Origin: Motilimonas sp. E26
GTDB lineage: Bacteria > Pseudomonadota > Gammaproteobacteria > Enterobacterales > CBDFNC01
DNA: 64,000 nt
Reading direction: 5' to 3'
Assembly (NCBI RefSeq): GCF_021278025.1
Contig: NZ_JAIBHJ010000002.1
Span: 195,043 to 259,042 of the forward strand
Numbering within the stretch: the stretch's first letter is position 1; the number at the start of each line of letters is the position of its first letter. The translations under genes and the position numbers were made by a program. The notes beneath the pieces were generated by a model. The model was not told where the DNA came from. It made no database searches and was given only the letters and a program-made list of their open reading frames with translations. Shown here piece by piece: positions 40,633 through 49,255 of the stretch.

Positions 40633-42363
40633 TCATTCACCGTCCTGCCAGAGATCCACTTGCTCCACTAAACGCAGCACCTCATCTAACGACGTAATAC
40701 CTTGAATAGCATAATCTAATGCCGAAAAAGCCAAGGGACGATAATGCGCACTTTGTTTAGCGGCTTGAGAAAACGCTTCCGGATCATCACGCCTTAATGC
40801 TTCCATCATCGGCTCATCTAGTTCGAGCATTTCGAACACCCCTAAACGCCCTTTGTAACCCGTGTAGTTACAGTTCTGGCAACCTGTTCCTTGGTATAAC
40901 TGCACTTCTGCTAGCGACTGCTGGGAAAGGTTTTCTAACCAAACCCGCTCACGGGTTTCTGTGTCATGAGGCTTTTTACAGTTGAGGCACAATTTTCTAA
41001 TCAATCGCTGCGCGACAATGGCGCGCAGAGAGCTTGCCACCAAATAGCCCGGTGCTCCCATATCAATTAAACGTAGCGCACTGGTAATGGCATCATTGGT
41101 ATGTAAAGTAGATAACACTAAGTGACCAGTTAATGCGCCCCGCAACCCTATTTCCACCGTTTCATGGTCGCGCATCTCCCCCACCAACAGAATGTCAGGA
41201 TCTTGTCGTAAGGTAGTGCGCAACACGTTGGAAAAGTCTAAACCAATCTTAGAGTTAACTTGAACTTGGTTGATCCGTGGTAAACGATATTCCACTGGAT
41301 CTTCGACCGTGATGATCTTTTTACCCGGCTCATTAAGCTCAGACAAAGCGCCATATAAAGTCGTCGTTTTACCGCTCCCCGTTGGCCCGGTAACTAAAAT
41401 CATGCCATGAGGACGTTGTAATTGACGACGAAACCGAGGCAATAATTCAGCCGGCATCCCGGTTTCCTCGAGGGATAAGATACCTGCACTTTGGTCCAGT
41501 AAACGCATCACCACCGATTCACCAAACTGCACTGGCATGGTGGATACCCGCACATCGATGCTGTGGCCGCGAATCGACATATTAAAGCGACCATCTTGCG
41601 GTAAACGCTTTTCGGAGATATCCATGCCCGCCATCAGTTTTAGCCGCAGCACTAACGCACTAACAATACTGACTTCATTTAATACGCTTTCTTGTAGCAC
41701 GCCGTCTACCCGCTGACGAATACGCAGCAACTTTTCTTCAGGCTCAATATGCACATCCGACGCGCCAACTTGTACCGCATCTTCAAACAAAGACTGCAGC
41801 AGTTTAACCACGGTGGCTTCAGAGCCATCTCCGTCTAACCCTGACAAACCAATATCGAGTTCAAGCTTATCTTCGCCATGCTCTTCTTGCAGTTTTTCGG
41901 CAAAGGAGGCGATCTCTTTGGTGCGGCGATATAAACGGTCGAATGACTCTATTAATTGCGATTCACGAGCAACAGCTAGCTTGACATCACGGTTAGCAAG
42001 TAAGCCCATAATCGTGTCTAGGGCGCGTAAATCTGCTGGGTCAGACATCGCTACCGTGACACTTTTACCATCATCATGTACCACTAAAGCACGTAAACGG
42101 CGCGCATGCACTTCAGGTAATAAAGCCACCACCTGACTGTCGATTCGCAGTTGGTTTATATCAATCAGCGGAATCCCCAGTTGGCGCGATAAAAACTCCA
42201 ACATATCGTCTTCGCTGATAGAGCCGAGGCTTTGTAAGGTTGCGCCTAATTTACGGCCACTTTTACGTTGCTCAGCTAAAGCTTGCATCAGTTGCTCTTC
42301 GGTAATGATGCCATCTTCAACTAATAAATCACCTAAACGCTTTTTTAACTTGGGTTGTGCCAT
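40633..42363 (-). CDS. mshE: MSHA assembly ATPase MshE, cyclic-di-GMP-responsive
   Basis: This 576 aa GspE/PilB-type hexameric ATPase extends the MSHA pilus. The N-terminal MshEN domain has two tandem 24-residue c-di-GMP-binding motifs: residues 9-32 match the published pattern (RLG, Gly18, Leu and the final Gln), and residues 38-61 match with Lys for the first Arg. Walker A GPTGSGKT is at 326-333; Asp box and Walker B (ILLVGEMRD) and two CxxC pairs (CLNC, CQNC) follow. So pilus extension is predicted to be driven by c-di-GMP. No mshD-type retraction ATPase (PilT) lies in the window. Confidence 0.95.
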   Translation of the reverse strand: MAQPKLKKRLGDLLVEDGIITEEQLMQALAEQRKSGRKLGATLQSLGSISEDDMLEFLSRQLGIPLIDINQLRIDSQVVALLPEVHARRLRALVVHDDGKSVTVAMSDPADLRALDTIMGLLANRDVKLAVARESQLIESFDRLYRRTKEIASFAEKLQEEHGEDKLELDIGLSGLDGDGSEATVVKLLQSLFEDAVQVGASDVHIEPEEKLLRIRQRVDGVLQESVLNEVSIVSALVLRLKLMAGMDISEKRLPQDGRFNMSIRGHSIDVRVSTMPVQFGESVVMRLLDQSAGILSLEETGMPAELLPRFRRQLQRPHGMILVTGPTGSGKTTTLYGALSELNEPGKKIITVEDPVEYRLPRINQVQVNSKIGLDFSNVLRTTLRQDPDILLVGEMRDHETVEIGLRGALTGHLVLSTLHTNDAITSALRLIDMGAPGYLVASSLRAIVAQRLIRKLCLNCKKPHDTETRERVWLENLSQQSLAEVQLYQGTGCQNCNYTGYKGRLGVFEMLELDEPMMEALRRDDPEAFSQAAKQSAHYRPLAFSALDYAIQGITSLDEVLRLVEQVDLWQDGE

Positions 42364-42397
42364 ATTTGATGCAACTCCTTGACTCGACTATGCCCGA

Positions 42398-43930
42398 TTA
42401 CTGTAAAAACTCGATACGAGTTCGCACATAATCCATGGAGGCCAAAGATAGCCCACCGATTAACTCTGCCTGCTGATAACTGCGCAAGGCGTCTGTAGAA
42501 TAGCCTAGTTTTTCCTGACTGATACCCAAACCAAGCCACCATTTAGCTTGTTTTGGCTGCTGCTTTGCTAAAGCAAGATACGCCGTCAACGCTTTTTCAT
42601 CTTGATTTAATTGCTGCGCTAATGCCGCCTTGGTGGCATAAAAATCTTGATTACTTTTCACATCCGGCTTAATTCCATCTAATGCCTGAAAAGCTTGCTG
42701 GCGCTGTTGTGACGCTAAATAGATTCGTGCTTGCATCAGGCGAAAGTCTGCATTATTTGGCGATATTTTCACGCCCTGATTAAGCAATGCCATGGCTTTT
42801 TCACTATTACCACGGCCATAGATAATAGACACAAGATCTTTGCGCACCTGTTGATTTGCAGGGGCGATAGCCAGCGCTTTTTCCAGCCTGACTTGCGCTC
42901 CAGCCAAATCACCTTTACTTTTTGCAGTGCTTGCTTGTTTTCGGTACAGCGAAATTAATTCTTCATCGCTGAGCTGAGATTGAGTGATAGTTAATGAGCT
43001 AGGTCCCGCCGGAGTAGGTTTGACCACTTCTTTAGCAATCGACCTCTCCATAGGCTCCGCAGCCGCCTTATCCGGTTGCGGTTTCACCACTGGTGCGACA
43101 TTGATAATTTCTATCGCTTGGTTTTCTGTTGCTTTCGCAGCGAGCTCATTATTATTCGATGGGACAAGCGCTGGCGATACGACTGGCTGTTGCTCCTTAG
43201 TCACTGCAAGTTCACTGGAAGGTGTAGTTTGCCCAGCAAGCATTGGCTTTGCGGCAGAAGAAGGAGCTGGTGTTATAAAAACTGTTTCTACCGGAAAGGT
43301 TTCCACCTGACTTGCCTCGGTTTGAGCAGTCTCGGACCCATTAGATATAACTTGAACTTTCTCTTCTAACGAATCAACAAGCGCTTGTTGCTGCTCACTT
43401 TGTACCGCTATGGCCGGCTTATTCTTACCACTAGGCTCTGCACTCACCAAAGCATCTTCAGAGAGCGCTAATTCAGATAAAAATACCACTTGGGTATCGA
43501 GCACCTTGATTCTGGCATCATTACTTTTGACCGAAATGGCTTGGACAAGCGGTTTTGTTTCACTGTTTTCAACCGAGGCAAGTTTTTCAACATCTGCGCG
43601 GGACTCATTACCCACTCTTTGATCGTCGTTTTTTGCTGTCGCAGCCACTGTTGGTTGCAGAGGTTGCGAAACGGGCGATGCGACAACTGCTACTTCATGC
43701 TGAACTAACGCCGCCTCAGTAGCCTGAGAAGTTACACGAGGCGAGGAAAACCAGGCAAACGCGGCGGTAATGGTAAGACCAAATAACACCACAAGCCCCA
43801 GCCCTTTTAGTGTGCTGTGACGACTAAACCAAGGGGCTGACGTTAACACTGGACTCACGTTATTATGCTCAGAATGCTCGCCACTCTGACGCTTGGCCAA
43901 GTCCCGTTTCATTTGGTTTATCACGCTCAT
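42398..43930 (-). CDS. mshN: MSHA biogenesis protein MshN (TPR protein)
   Basis: This 510 aa protein has a short cytoplasmic head, one membrane helix (about residues 42-62, LGLVVLFGLTITAAFAWF), a long Ala/Gln/Glu/Ser/Val-rich low-complexity linker (about 70-310), and TPR repeats (about 330-505, with GDLAGAQVRLEKALAIAP and EKALTAYLALAKQ). I chose the ATG at 43930, which overlaps the mshM stop (ATGA). TPR proteins at this position help assembly or stability of the secretin MshL. The linker composition is unlike its neighbours. Confidence 0.88.
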   Translation of the reverse strand: MSVINQMKRDLAKRQSGEHSEHNNVSPVLTSAPWFSRHSTLKGLGLVVLFGLTITAAFAWFSSPRVTSQATEAALVQHEVAVVASPVSQPLQPTVAATAKNDDQRVGNESRADVEKLASVENSETKPLVQAISVKSNDARIKVLDTQVVFLSELALSEDALVSAEPSGKNKPAIAVQSEQQQALVDSLEEKVQVISNGSETAQTEASQVETFPVETVFITPAPSSAAKPMLAGQTTPSSELAVTKEQQPVVSPALVPSNNNELAAKATENQAIEIINVAPVVKPQPDKAAAEPMERSIAKEVVKPTPAGPSSLTITQSQLSDEELISLYRKQASTAKSKGDLAGAQVRLEKALAIAPANQQVRKDLVSIIYGRGNSEKAMALLNQGVKISPNNADFRLMQARIYLASQQRQQAFQALDGIKPDVKSNQDFYATKAALAQQLNQDEKALTAYLALAKQQPKQAKWWLGLGISQEKLGYSTDALRSYQQAELIGGLSLASMDYVRTRIEFLQ

Positions 43931-44832
43931 ACCGCGCCCCTCAACCAACTAAAAATCACATAACATTCAAAGAGCACTAGAGGGATCAAGAAATACAGCC
44001 ACTTTGGCCAAACGGGATACTGACTGACATTATCCGTGTCTGCGATGGCACTTTGTACGCTAGCTATCGAGATCAAGGGATCACCTTTACCATAACTAAC
44101 AATCAAGGCTTTATGACATAATATATTGAGCAGACGGGGAATACCGCGACTAGCCCGCCAGATTAACTTAACCGTTTTAGCATTAAAAAGCGGCTCACCT
44201 TGATAACCAGACATCTTCAAACGGTGTTGAATATACAATTTAGCTTCAGCGAAGGTTAATGGCCGCAGCTGATAACTGAATACCACGCGCTGTTGTAACT
44301 GTCTTAACTTACTTTGCCTAAGACGCATATCCAGCTCAGGCTGACCAAACAGCACGACTTGAATAAGCTTATCTTTTTCCGTTTCTATATTGGTAAATAA
44401 ACGAATCGCTTCTAGCGTTTCATCAGGCAGGGCTTGAGCTTCATCAATAAACACCACCAACTTTTTCCCCTGCTCATTCAATCTCATTAAACTACGCTCA
44501 ATGGCTTGAGTTAAGCTTGCTTGATTAACTTCGCTGTCTATTTTGATTTTTAAGCATGTGGCAATGGCGTGACGGATTTCATGAGCACTGACATAAGGGT
44601 TTGGCAAAAACAAACCGACATACTGTGGTGCTAGCTGATTCATCATCTTACGACATAATAAGGTTTTACCTGTGCCAACTTCACCTATTACCTTGATGAT
44701 GCCTTCACCACCATCTAATGCCGCGACAAGAACCTCTAACGCCTCGGCGTGCGGCGTCAGCTCATAAAAATAATGAGTATCAGGGGTTAGCGTAAAAGGC
44801 AGCGCTGCTAAGCCGTAATGCTCCAAATACAT
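43927..44832 (-). CDS. mshM: MSHA biogenesis ATPase MshM (ExeA-like AAA)
   Basis: This 301 aa AAA ATPase has Walker A GEVGTGKT at residues 50-57 and Walker B KLVVFIDEAQ (near 125-134), then a C-terminal membrane helix (about 278-298). It resembles ExeA/GspA, which helps the secretin pass or anchor through peptidoglycan, but lacks the ExeA peptidoglycan-binding domain. One base separates it from the mshL stop. Confidence 0.9.
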   Translation of the reverse strand: MYLEHYGLAALPFTLTPDTHYFYELTPHAEALEVLVAALDGGEGIIKVIGEVGTGKTLLCRKMMNQLAPQYVGLFLPNPYVSAHEIRHAIATCLKIKIDSEVNQASLTQAIERSLMRLNEQGKKLVVFIDEAQALPDETLEAIRLFTNIETEKDKLIQVVLFGQPELDMRLRQSKLRQLQQRVVFSYQLRPLTFAEAKLYIQHRLKMSGYQGEPLFNAKTVKLIWRASRGIPRLLNILCHKALIVSYGKGDPLISIASVQSAIADTDNVSQYPVWPKWLYFLIPLVLFECYVIFSWLRGAV

Positions 44833-44833
44833 A

Positions 44834-46519
44834 TTATTCTACTGGGTACCATTTCTCTAACAAGGTAGAAGAGCGCTCTAACTCTTGCTGCCAAGTGCCA
44901 TCCACCACAACCGTTGGCTTCAGTAAGATCACCAGCTCGGTTTTAAACGTTTGTTTGCTGCGATTAGTAAATAACTCTCCAACCCAAGGAATATCACCTA
45001 ATAGTGGTGTTTTTGAAACCAAATCTTTGGTTAAGGTTTTCATTAAACCGCCAATCACGATGACGTCATTTGATTGCGCTTTAACGATGGTATCCGATTC
45101 TCGCACTTCGCTTTTTGCCACAGGAATAACTAAGCCATCCTCTGAACCAATGGTGGCATCACCAGCACTGGTGGAACGAAAGCTAATTTTCTTTTGTTGC
45201 TCTTCAATATCGATAATCGATGGATGCACATGCAATAACACCCCACCTTGTTCGTCAATTTGTGGCGTGACGTCCAATGAGATCCCAGAAAAAAACGGGG
45301 TTAACTCAACATTTGGTGTCGAGGTAGTCGCATTACCTGTCACTGTCGTGGTTGAAACATCCGTAACAAAGTACTCATCATTACCGACTTTAATAACGGC
45401 TTTTTGATTATTAATCGCGGTGATTCGTGGTTTAGACAACACATTCACATCGCCTTGGGTATCAAGCAAAGATACCACTGCACTAAAATCCCCGTTGCTA
45501 ATAGTAAGAGCTCCGCCACCGCCAATGGTATTTCGAATCACGTTTTCAGCCACCTTAGAAACACTATCAAAGGCGAGATCCGTCGTGTTAGCATTGTTGG
45601 CAAAATCCCAAGTGATACCTTGTTGATAATTATCATCAAGCACAACTTCAATAATTTGCGTTTCTAAAATCACTTGACGATGCAAACGGCTTTCCGCTTT
45701 TTTAATAAAGTCCCCCACCATTTTAAGCTCATCAGGGTAAGCTCTTACGGTGACTAAGCCAGCCATCGGGTTTGTTACCACTTTTCGCCCTTCGCCACTA
45801 CCAATTAAGCCAACTAAAGCCTCTTCCAAAGATTGCCAATAAGTGGTGTTCGTTCGAGTAATAATTTGTGTGCCATTGGTATTACCACTATTAGAACCAC
45901 TTGAACTATTGGAGCCACCTAAGCTATCCGTTGAGCTGCTACCTGAGTCAAAATTATTTGAATCGTTATTACTGTTTTGATCCGCTAAGTGCCCAGTCGC
46001 AACAGTTGTCTTTGTCGCGCCGTCTCGATCCATCAGCAAATAGTTCATGGAAAAGGTTTCAACCCGCATCCCCGATGGGTAGATATGGTAAATGCGCCCT
46101 TTGCGCTGAATATCATAGCCGTACATATCTTTTGTTACCGATAGCACTTCATCCAAGGTCACATCTTTTAGATTCAAAGAGATATAACCTTCCACACCGG
46201 GGTGGATTGCCATACTAAAGGGGGTATCCTGCACTAATGAGCCAAAAAACTGGTTAGCTTCCACGTTATTAGCCGCCACCTGAAAGCGTTTTTCATACAC
46301 CCGCTGTTGGCTAGCATTAAGGTCGGTTTCCGGAAGTAGCTCATTTAATACCGTATCGGGGATCGCTATCGGTTGCGGCGCTTTAGCTGCCACTTGTTGT
46401 TGCTGATTATTGTCAATGGATTGGTTAATGGCTTCCTTTTGATCTTTCGCGTCTAAAGTTGCGGTTGTTTTACAACCGGCTAAGGCCAATATACAGATCA
46501 TTAATACGGCATTTTTCAT
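44834..46519 (-). CDS. mshL: MSHA outer-membrane secretin MshL
   Basis: This is a 561 aa lipoprotein secretin. I chose the ATG at 46519, giving MKNAVLMICILALAGC with the lipobox Cys at about residue 16. N-domains (about 80-300) hold a Ser/Asn/Gly-rich loop (residues about 180-215), and the secretin core (about 310-550) contains VLSKPRITAINNQKAVIKVG and VIVIGGLMKT, both secretin signatures. It forms the outer-membrane gate for the pilus. An upstream in-frame start at 46543 is less likely. Confidence 0.93.
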   Translation of the reverse strand: MKNAVLMICILALAGCKTTATLDAKDQKEAINQSIDNNQQQQVAAKAPQPIAIPDTVLNELLPETDLNASQQRVYEKRFQVAANNVEANQFFGSLVQDTPFSMAIHPGVEGYISLNLKDVTLDEVLSVTKDMYGYDIQRKGRIYHIYPSGMRVETFSMNYLLMDRDGATKTTVATGHLADQNSNNDSNNFDSGSSSTDSLGGSNSSSGSNSGNTNGTQIITRTNTTYWQSLEEALVGLIGSGEGRKVVTNPMAGLVTVRAYPDELKMVGDFIKKAESRLHRQVILETQIIEVVLDDNYQQGITWDFANNANTTDLAFDSVSKVAENVIRNTIGGGGALTISNGDFSAVVSLLDTQGDVNVLSKPRITAINNQKAVIKVGNDEYFVTDVSTTTVTGNATTSTPNVELTPFFSGISLDVTPQIDEQGGVLLHVHPSIIDIEEQQKKISFRSTSAGDATIGSEDGLVIPVAKSEVRESDTIVKAQSNDVIVIGGLMKTLTKDLVSKTPLLGDIPWVGELFTNRSKQTFKTELVILLKPTVVVDGTWQQELERSSTLLEKWYPVE

Positions 46520-46549
46520 TCTTCTTTCCCTGCAATAGCGCATCGTTTG

Positions 46550-46870
46550 CTATTTGATAAAGTCAGCATTGAACAGTGATAACTTGATGGTTTTACCATT
46601 ACGCTTTAATAAGACGTGACTGGCTTGAATACTCAAGACCCGGTAGCCTGATACCATTTCACCAACCCGATAAGCCTGATTGTTAATGACCGCAGACTGA
46701 TGATCTTGTTGATATAAAATACTTTGTAATTGAGGTAACACTTGCTCTGTTTGCAATGACGGCGCGACGACCAACTCCCCTTGCTTGGGCGCCGTTGGAT
46801 CGACTAAATCTTCACCCCAAGCAAAACCTGACAAGCTAGCGATAAAGAACAAATATTTACCATTAACCAC
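46550..46870 (-). CDS. mshK: MSHA biogenesis protein MshK (PilP-like)
   Basis: This 106 aa protein has a signal peptide (about 1-18, ending SGFAWGE) and a small beta domain with DLVDPTAPKQG and YRVGEMVSGYRVLSIQASHVLLKRNG, like the homology region of GspC and PilP. It should bridge the inner-membrane complex MshI-I2-J and secretin MshL. It overlaps mshJ by 8 nt. Confidence 0.85.
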   Translation of the reverse strand: MVNGKYLFFIASLSGFAWGEDLVDPTAPKQGELVVAPSLQTEQVLPQLQSILYQQDHQSAVINNQAYRVGEMVSGYRVLSIQASHVLLKRNGKTIKLSLFNADFIK

Positions 46871-47522
46871 GTATAAAATCCTTATTGGTACTTAAGGTAT
46901 AAATTTTCAATACAACTTGTGCATTGGGGTGCTGCTCCACTTGGTAATGAATGGATTGCCAATAGAACTTATCCGGCAACTGCTCCAATGCCGCTAAAAA
47001 ATCTTTAATCGCAAAAAAGCTACCATTGAAAGTTAAGGTTAAGCCATGGCGAAACAAATTGATTTCTTGATTAAATTCACCATCCATAGGCAACAGAGGA
47101 ACAGGGGCGATGGATTCAGCTCTCTCTAACGTTAACTTTTGGCTGTTACTTAATAATTGCTCTAACAACTGCGCCATTTTTTGCGCAGAAATAAGATCTA
47201 ATGTGCCCGCTGCGAGCTGCTTATCCAATTCCGCCACTGCTTGCTTTAATATCTGCAGTTCTTTTTTTGCTGGGCCATCAGGATCTCGCGCTAACAAGAT
47301 GTTGGCAATGTCAACTTCACCACGTAGCAGATCTATTTGTTGCTGATTTTGCTGATGCAGTTTTTCATTAGACAAACTAGATTGATAAATAGGAGCTAGC
47401 CAATAGGTGTAACAAGGGAAAACTAAAATAATAATCCCTGCGCTAAACATCATCAGCCGCTCGCGCATCGACAAGCTAATGACTTTCTCTTTTACTTGCG
47501 TCCATTGCGCCCCTAAACTCAT
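46863..47522 (-). CDS. mshJ: MSHA biogenesis protein MshJ (PilO-like)
   Basis: This 219 aa protein has an N-terminal membrane helix (about residues 25-43), a coiled coil (about 48-115) and a C-terminal ferredoxin-like fold, the GspM/PilO plan. It pairs with the PilN-like MshI2. It overlaps mshI2 by 4 nt (ATGA) and mshK by 8 nt. Confidence 0.87.
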   Translation of the reverse strand: MSLGAQWTQVKEKVISLSMRERLMMFSAGIIILVFPCYTYWLAPIYQSSLSNEKLHQQNQQQIDLLRGEVDIANILLARDPDGPAKKELQILKQAVAELDKQLAAGTLDLISAQKMAQLLEQLLSNSQKLTLERAESIAPVPLLPMDGEFNQEINLFRHGLTLTFNGSFFAIKDFLAALEQLPDKFYWQSIHYQVEQHPNAQVVLKIYTLSTNKDFIRG

Positions 47523-48121
47523 GGTGACACCTCAGATTTTTTCGCCGCAGCAACTAACTCAAAAACCATCTCTTGTTGCTCATTGCGAACAACTTTTAAC
47601 TCAGCGAATTCTTGCCCAGCTAAGGTTTGTGTACCCTTAAAACGACCAATCCAACGCGGCACCGCACTATTGCTGTAACTGATCCCCCCTAAGCTTATTT
47701 GTCCGTCTGCCACTTTAATTTCAGTAACACGAATATCGGGATCGTTAACTCGCGCCAAATCAGTTAACACACCTGCAAAACCAGCATTTTTAAAGGTTTC
47801 ATTGCGCCCCACTGCGGCCAATAATTTTTGCTTAACACTGAGCTCAGCTTGCTGCTGTTGTAATAATTTTTGCAGTCTAGGTGATGACTTATGCTGCGCT
47901 AGCTTAGCTTGTAAAGCACTTAACTGAGTTTGCTGCAGGGTGAGATCCGCAGTGCTTTGCCGTGCTAGCGCTTGCATCTCTTGTAGACGATAGTTTAGCC
48001 ATGTAGAGCTCAATAAGATAAGGAGTAAAATAAGCGCCCAGACTGACACCATTTGCGGCAAGGATAACCATACTCGTTGTGGTACAAATTCTTGTGTATA
48101 AAGATTAATCCTGGTCTTCAT
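47519..48121 (-). CDS. mshI2: MSHA biogenesis protein MshI2 (PilN-like)
   Basis: This 200 aa protein starts with the PilN signature MKTRINLYTQEFVP, which in PilN binds PilM, here MshI. A membrane helix (about residues 25-46), a coiled coil (about 50-100) and a periplasmic domain follow. It overlaps both neighbours by 4 nt. Together MshI, I2, J and K form the alignment subcomplex of the pilus machine. Confidence 0.88.
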   Translation of the reverse strand: MKTRINLYTQEFVPQRVWLSLPQMVSVWALILLLILLSSTWLNYRLQEMQALARQSTADLTLQQTQLSALQAKLAQHKSSPRLQKLLQQQQAELSVKQKLLAAVGRNETFKNAGFAGVLTDLARVNDPDIRVTEIKVADGQISLGGISYSNSAVPRWIGRFKGTQTLAGQEFAELKVVRNEQQEMVFELVAAAKKSEVSP

Positions 48122-49023
48122 TCCGCCACCTCAACTGAGGTTAAATTCAGCTTTTCGACAAAAGGCAACGCCGCCATCGCAGGTAGCGCATCGCTTTGTT
48201 CAGGCGTATCAGGCATCTGTATCGCTATTACTTTTCGGCCTAAGGCTTCACCAATTTGTTCAGCAATTTCATTGGCATGGGGACTAGGCAAGGATAGTTT
48301 AATACGACTGACATCAGCTATTTTTAACTGCGCCACGACATAATCCAGCGAACGCTGTATTTCAAGACCTAAACCTTCCAGTAAAAAGGTATCCATCTGT
48401 TTGGTTTGTTGACAGAGGGACTGGAATCCCCGCAAATGCCGAGAAAAATATAACGCATTATCACGCACCACAGAAACCAGTACATCGTCGGCGCTATGTT
48501 GATAGATTAGCATTTGTGTTTCTGCTTTCGAGGTTAACAGATTCGCCAACGCCAACTCTACAATACCGATATGCTCTAAAGTCAGCCCCGCCATTGCAAC
48601 GCTTTTTACTACTCGCTTGATCACCGACTTCTGGCTATAAATCACATTTAAGCGTTCAGCCATCATCGGCACTGAGGGCACTTGATAGTAGTCCAACACT
48701 AACTCATGGACAGGCTCAGATACTAATTCTTTTATGGCAAAGGGCAGTGACTGGTTTAATTCGTCATCAGCGACATTAGGGCGTTCTATTTGCAGTTGTT
48801 GATAGAAATGCTGAGATAGCACTGCATAAACTCGGCCTTTTTTGAGCTGATGTTTCGAGACTATTTCAGACAATGCTTGAGGCCAAAGCTCAGAAGAAGT
48901 GACAGGCTGGGTATGAAGCTGCTGCAAGCCTGACTTATTCATCACTACCACGGCGACCATATCAGGTCGAAAATATATCCCGATAGAATGACTTGTTTTA
49001 GTTTGCCACAGCTTTGTAAACAT
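48118..49023 (-). CDS. mshI: MSHA biogenesis protein MshI (PilM-like)
   Basis: This 301 aa cytoplasmic actin-like PilM/GspL-type protein should bind the PilN-like N-terminus of MshI2. No membrane helix is visible. The N-terminal IGIYFRPDMVAVVVMNKSGLQQL resembles the phosphate-1 strand of actin-like folds. It is the first gene of the msh operon in transcription order. No convincing Shine-Dalgarno sequence is seen near its ATG, suggesting low translation. Confidence 0.86.
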   Translation of the reverse strand: MFTKLWQTKTSHSIGIYFRPDMVAVVVMNKSGLQQLHTQPVTSSELWPQALSEIVSKHQLKKGRVYAVLSQHFYQQLQIERPNVADDELNQSLPFAIKELVSEPVHELVLDYYQVPSVPMMAERLNVIYSQKSVIKRVVKSVAMAGLTLEHIGIVELALANLLTSKAETQMLIYQHSADDVLVSVVRDNALYFSRHLRGFQSLCQQTKQMDTFLLEGLGLEIQRSLDYVVAQLKIADVSRIKLSLPSPHANEIAEQIGEALGRKVIAIQMPDTPEQSDALPAMAALPFVEKLNLTSVEVAE

Positions 49024-49096
49024 TTATAACTAACTACCTGTAATAAAGGTTATCTATATGCTAGATGAAAGCCCAATTAATGAAATTAAAAAGTCA

Positions 49097-49132
49097 TTGA
49101 TATACTTAAAAAATGTGATATCAATTCCATTC
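49097..49132 (-). promoter_or_regulatory. Candidate operator upstream of the msh operon
   Basis: A 7 bp inverted repeat (TTGATAT at 49097-49103, ATATCAA at 49118-49124) lies about 75-100 bp before mshI. The overlapping 49111-49132 resembles a CRP site: its left half AAATGTGA is perfect and its right half matches in 5 of 8 positions. A second palindrome, CTTGTG-ACA-CACAAG, lies at 49163-49177. No strong promoter hexamers could be fixed. Confidence 0.3.
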
Positions 49133-49255
49133 AGGCTAATCCTTTAACCTAGGGATAATTATCTTGTGACACACAAGGTGGCGTATTTAATGGCAACTGG
49201 TCTTATCTAAACAGCTAAAAACGATGGCCTACCAAAAGATACTGAACTGTCTATA

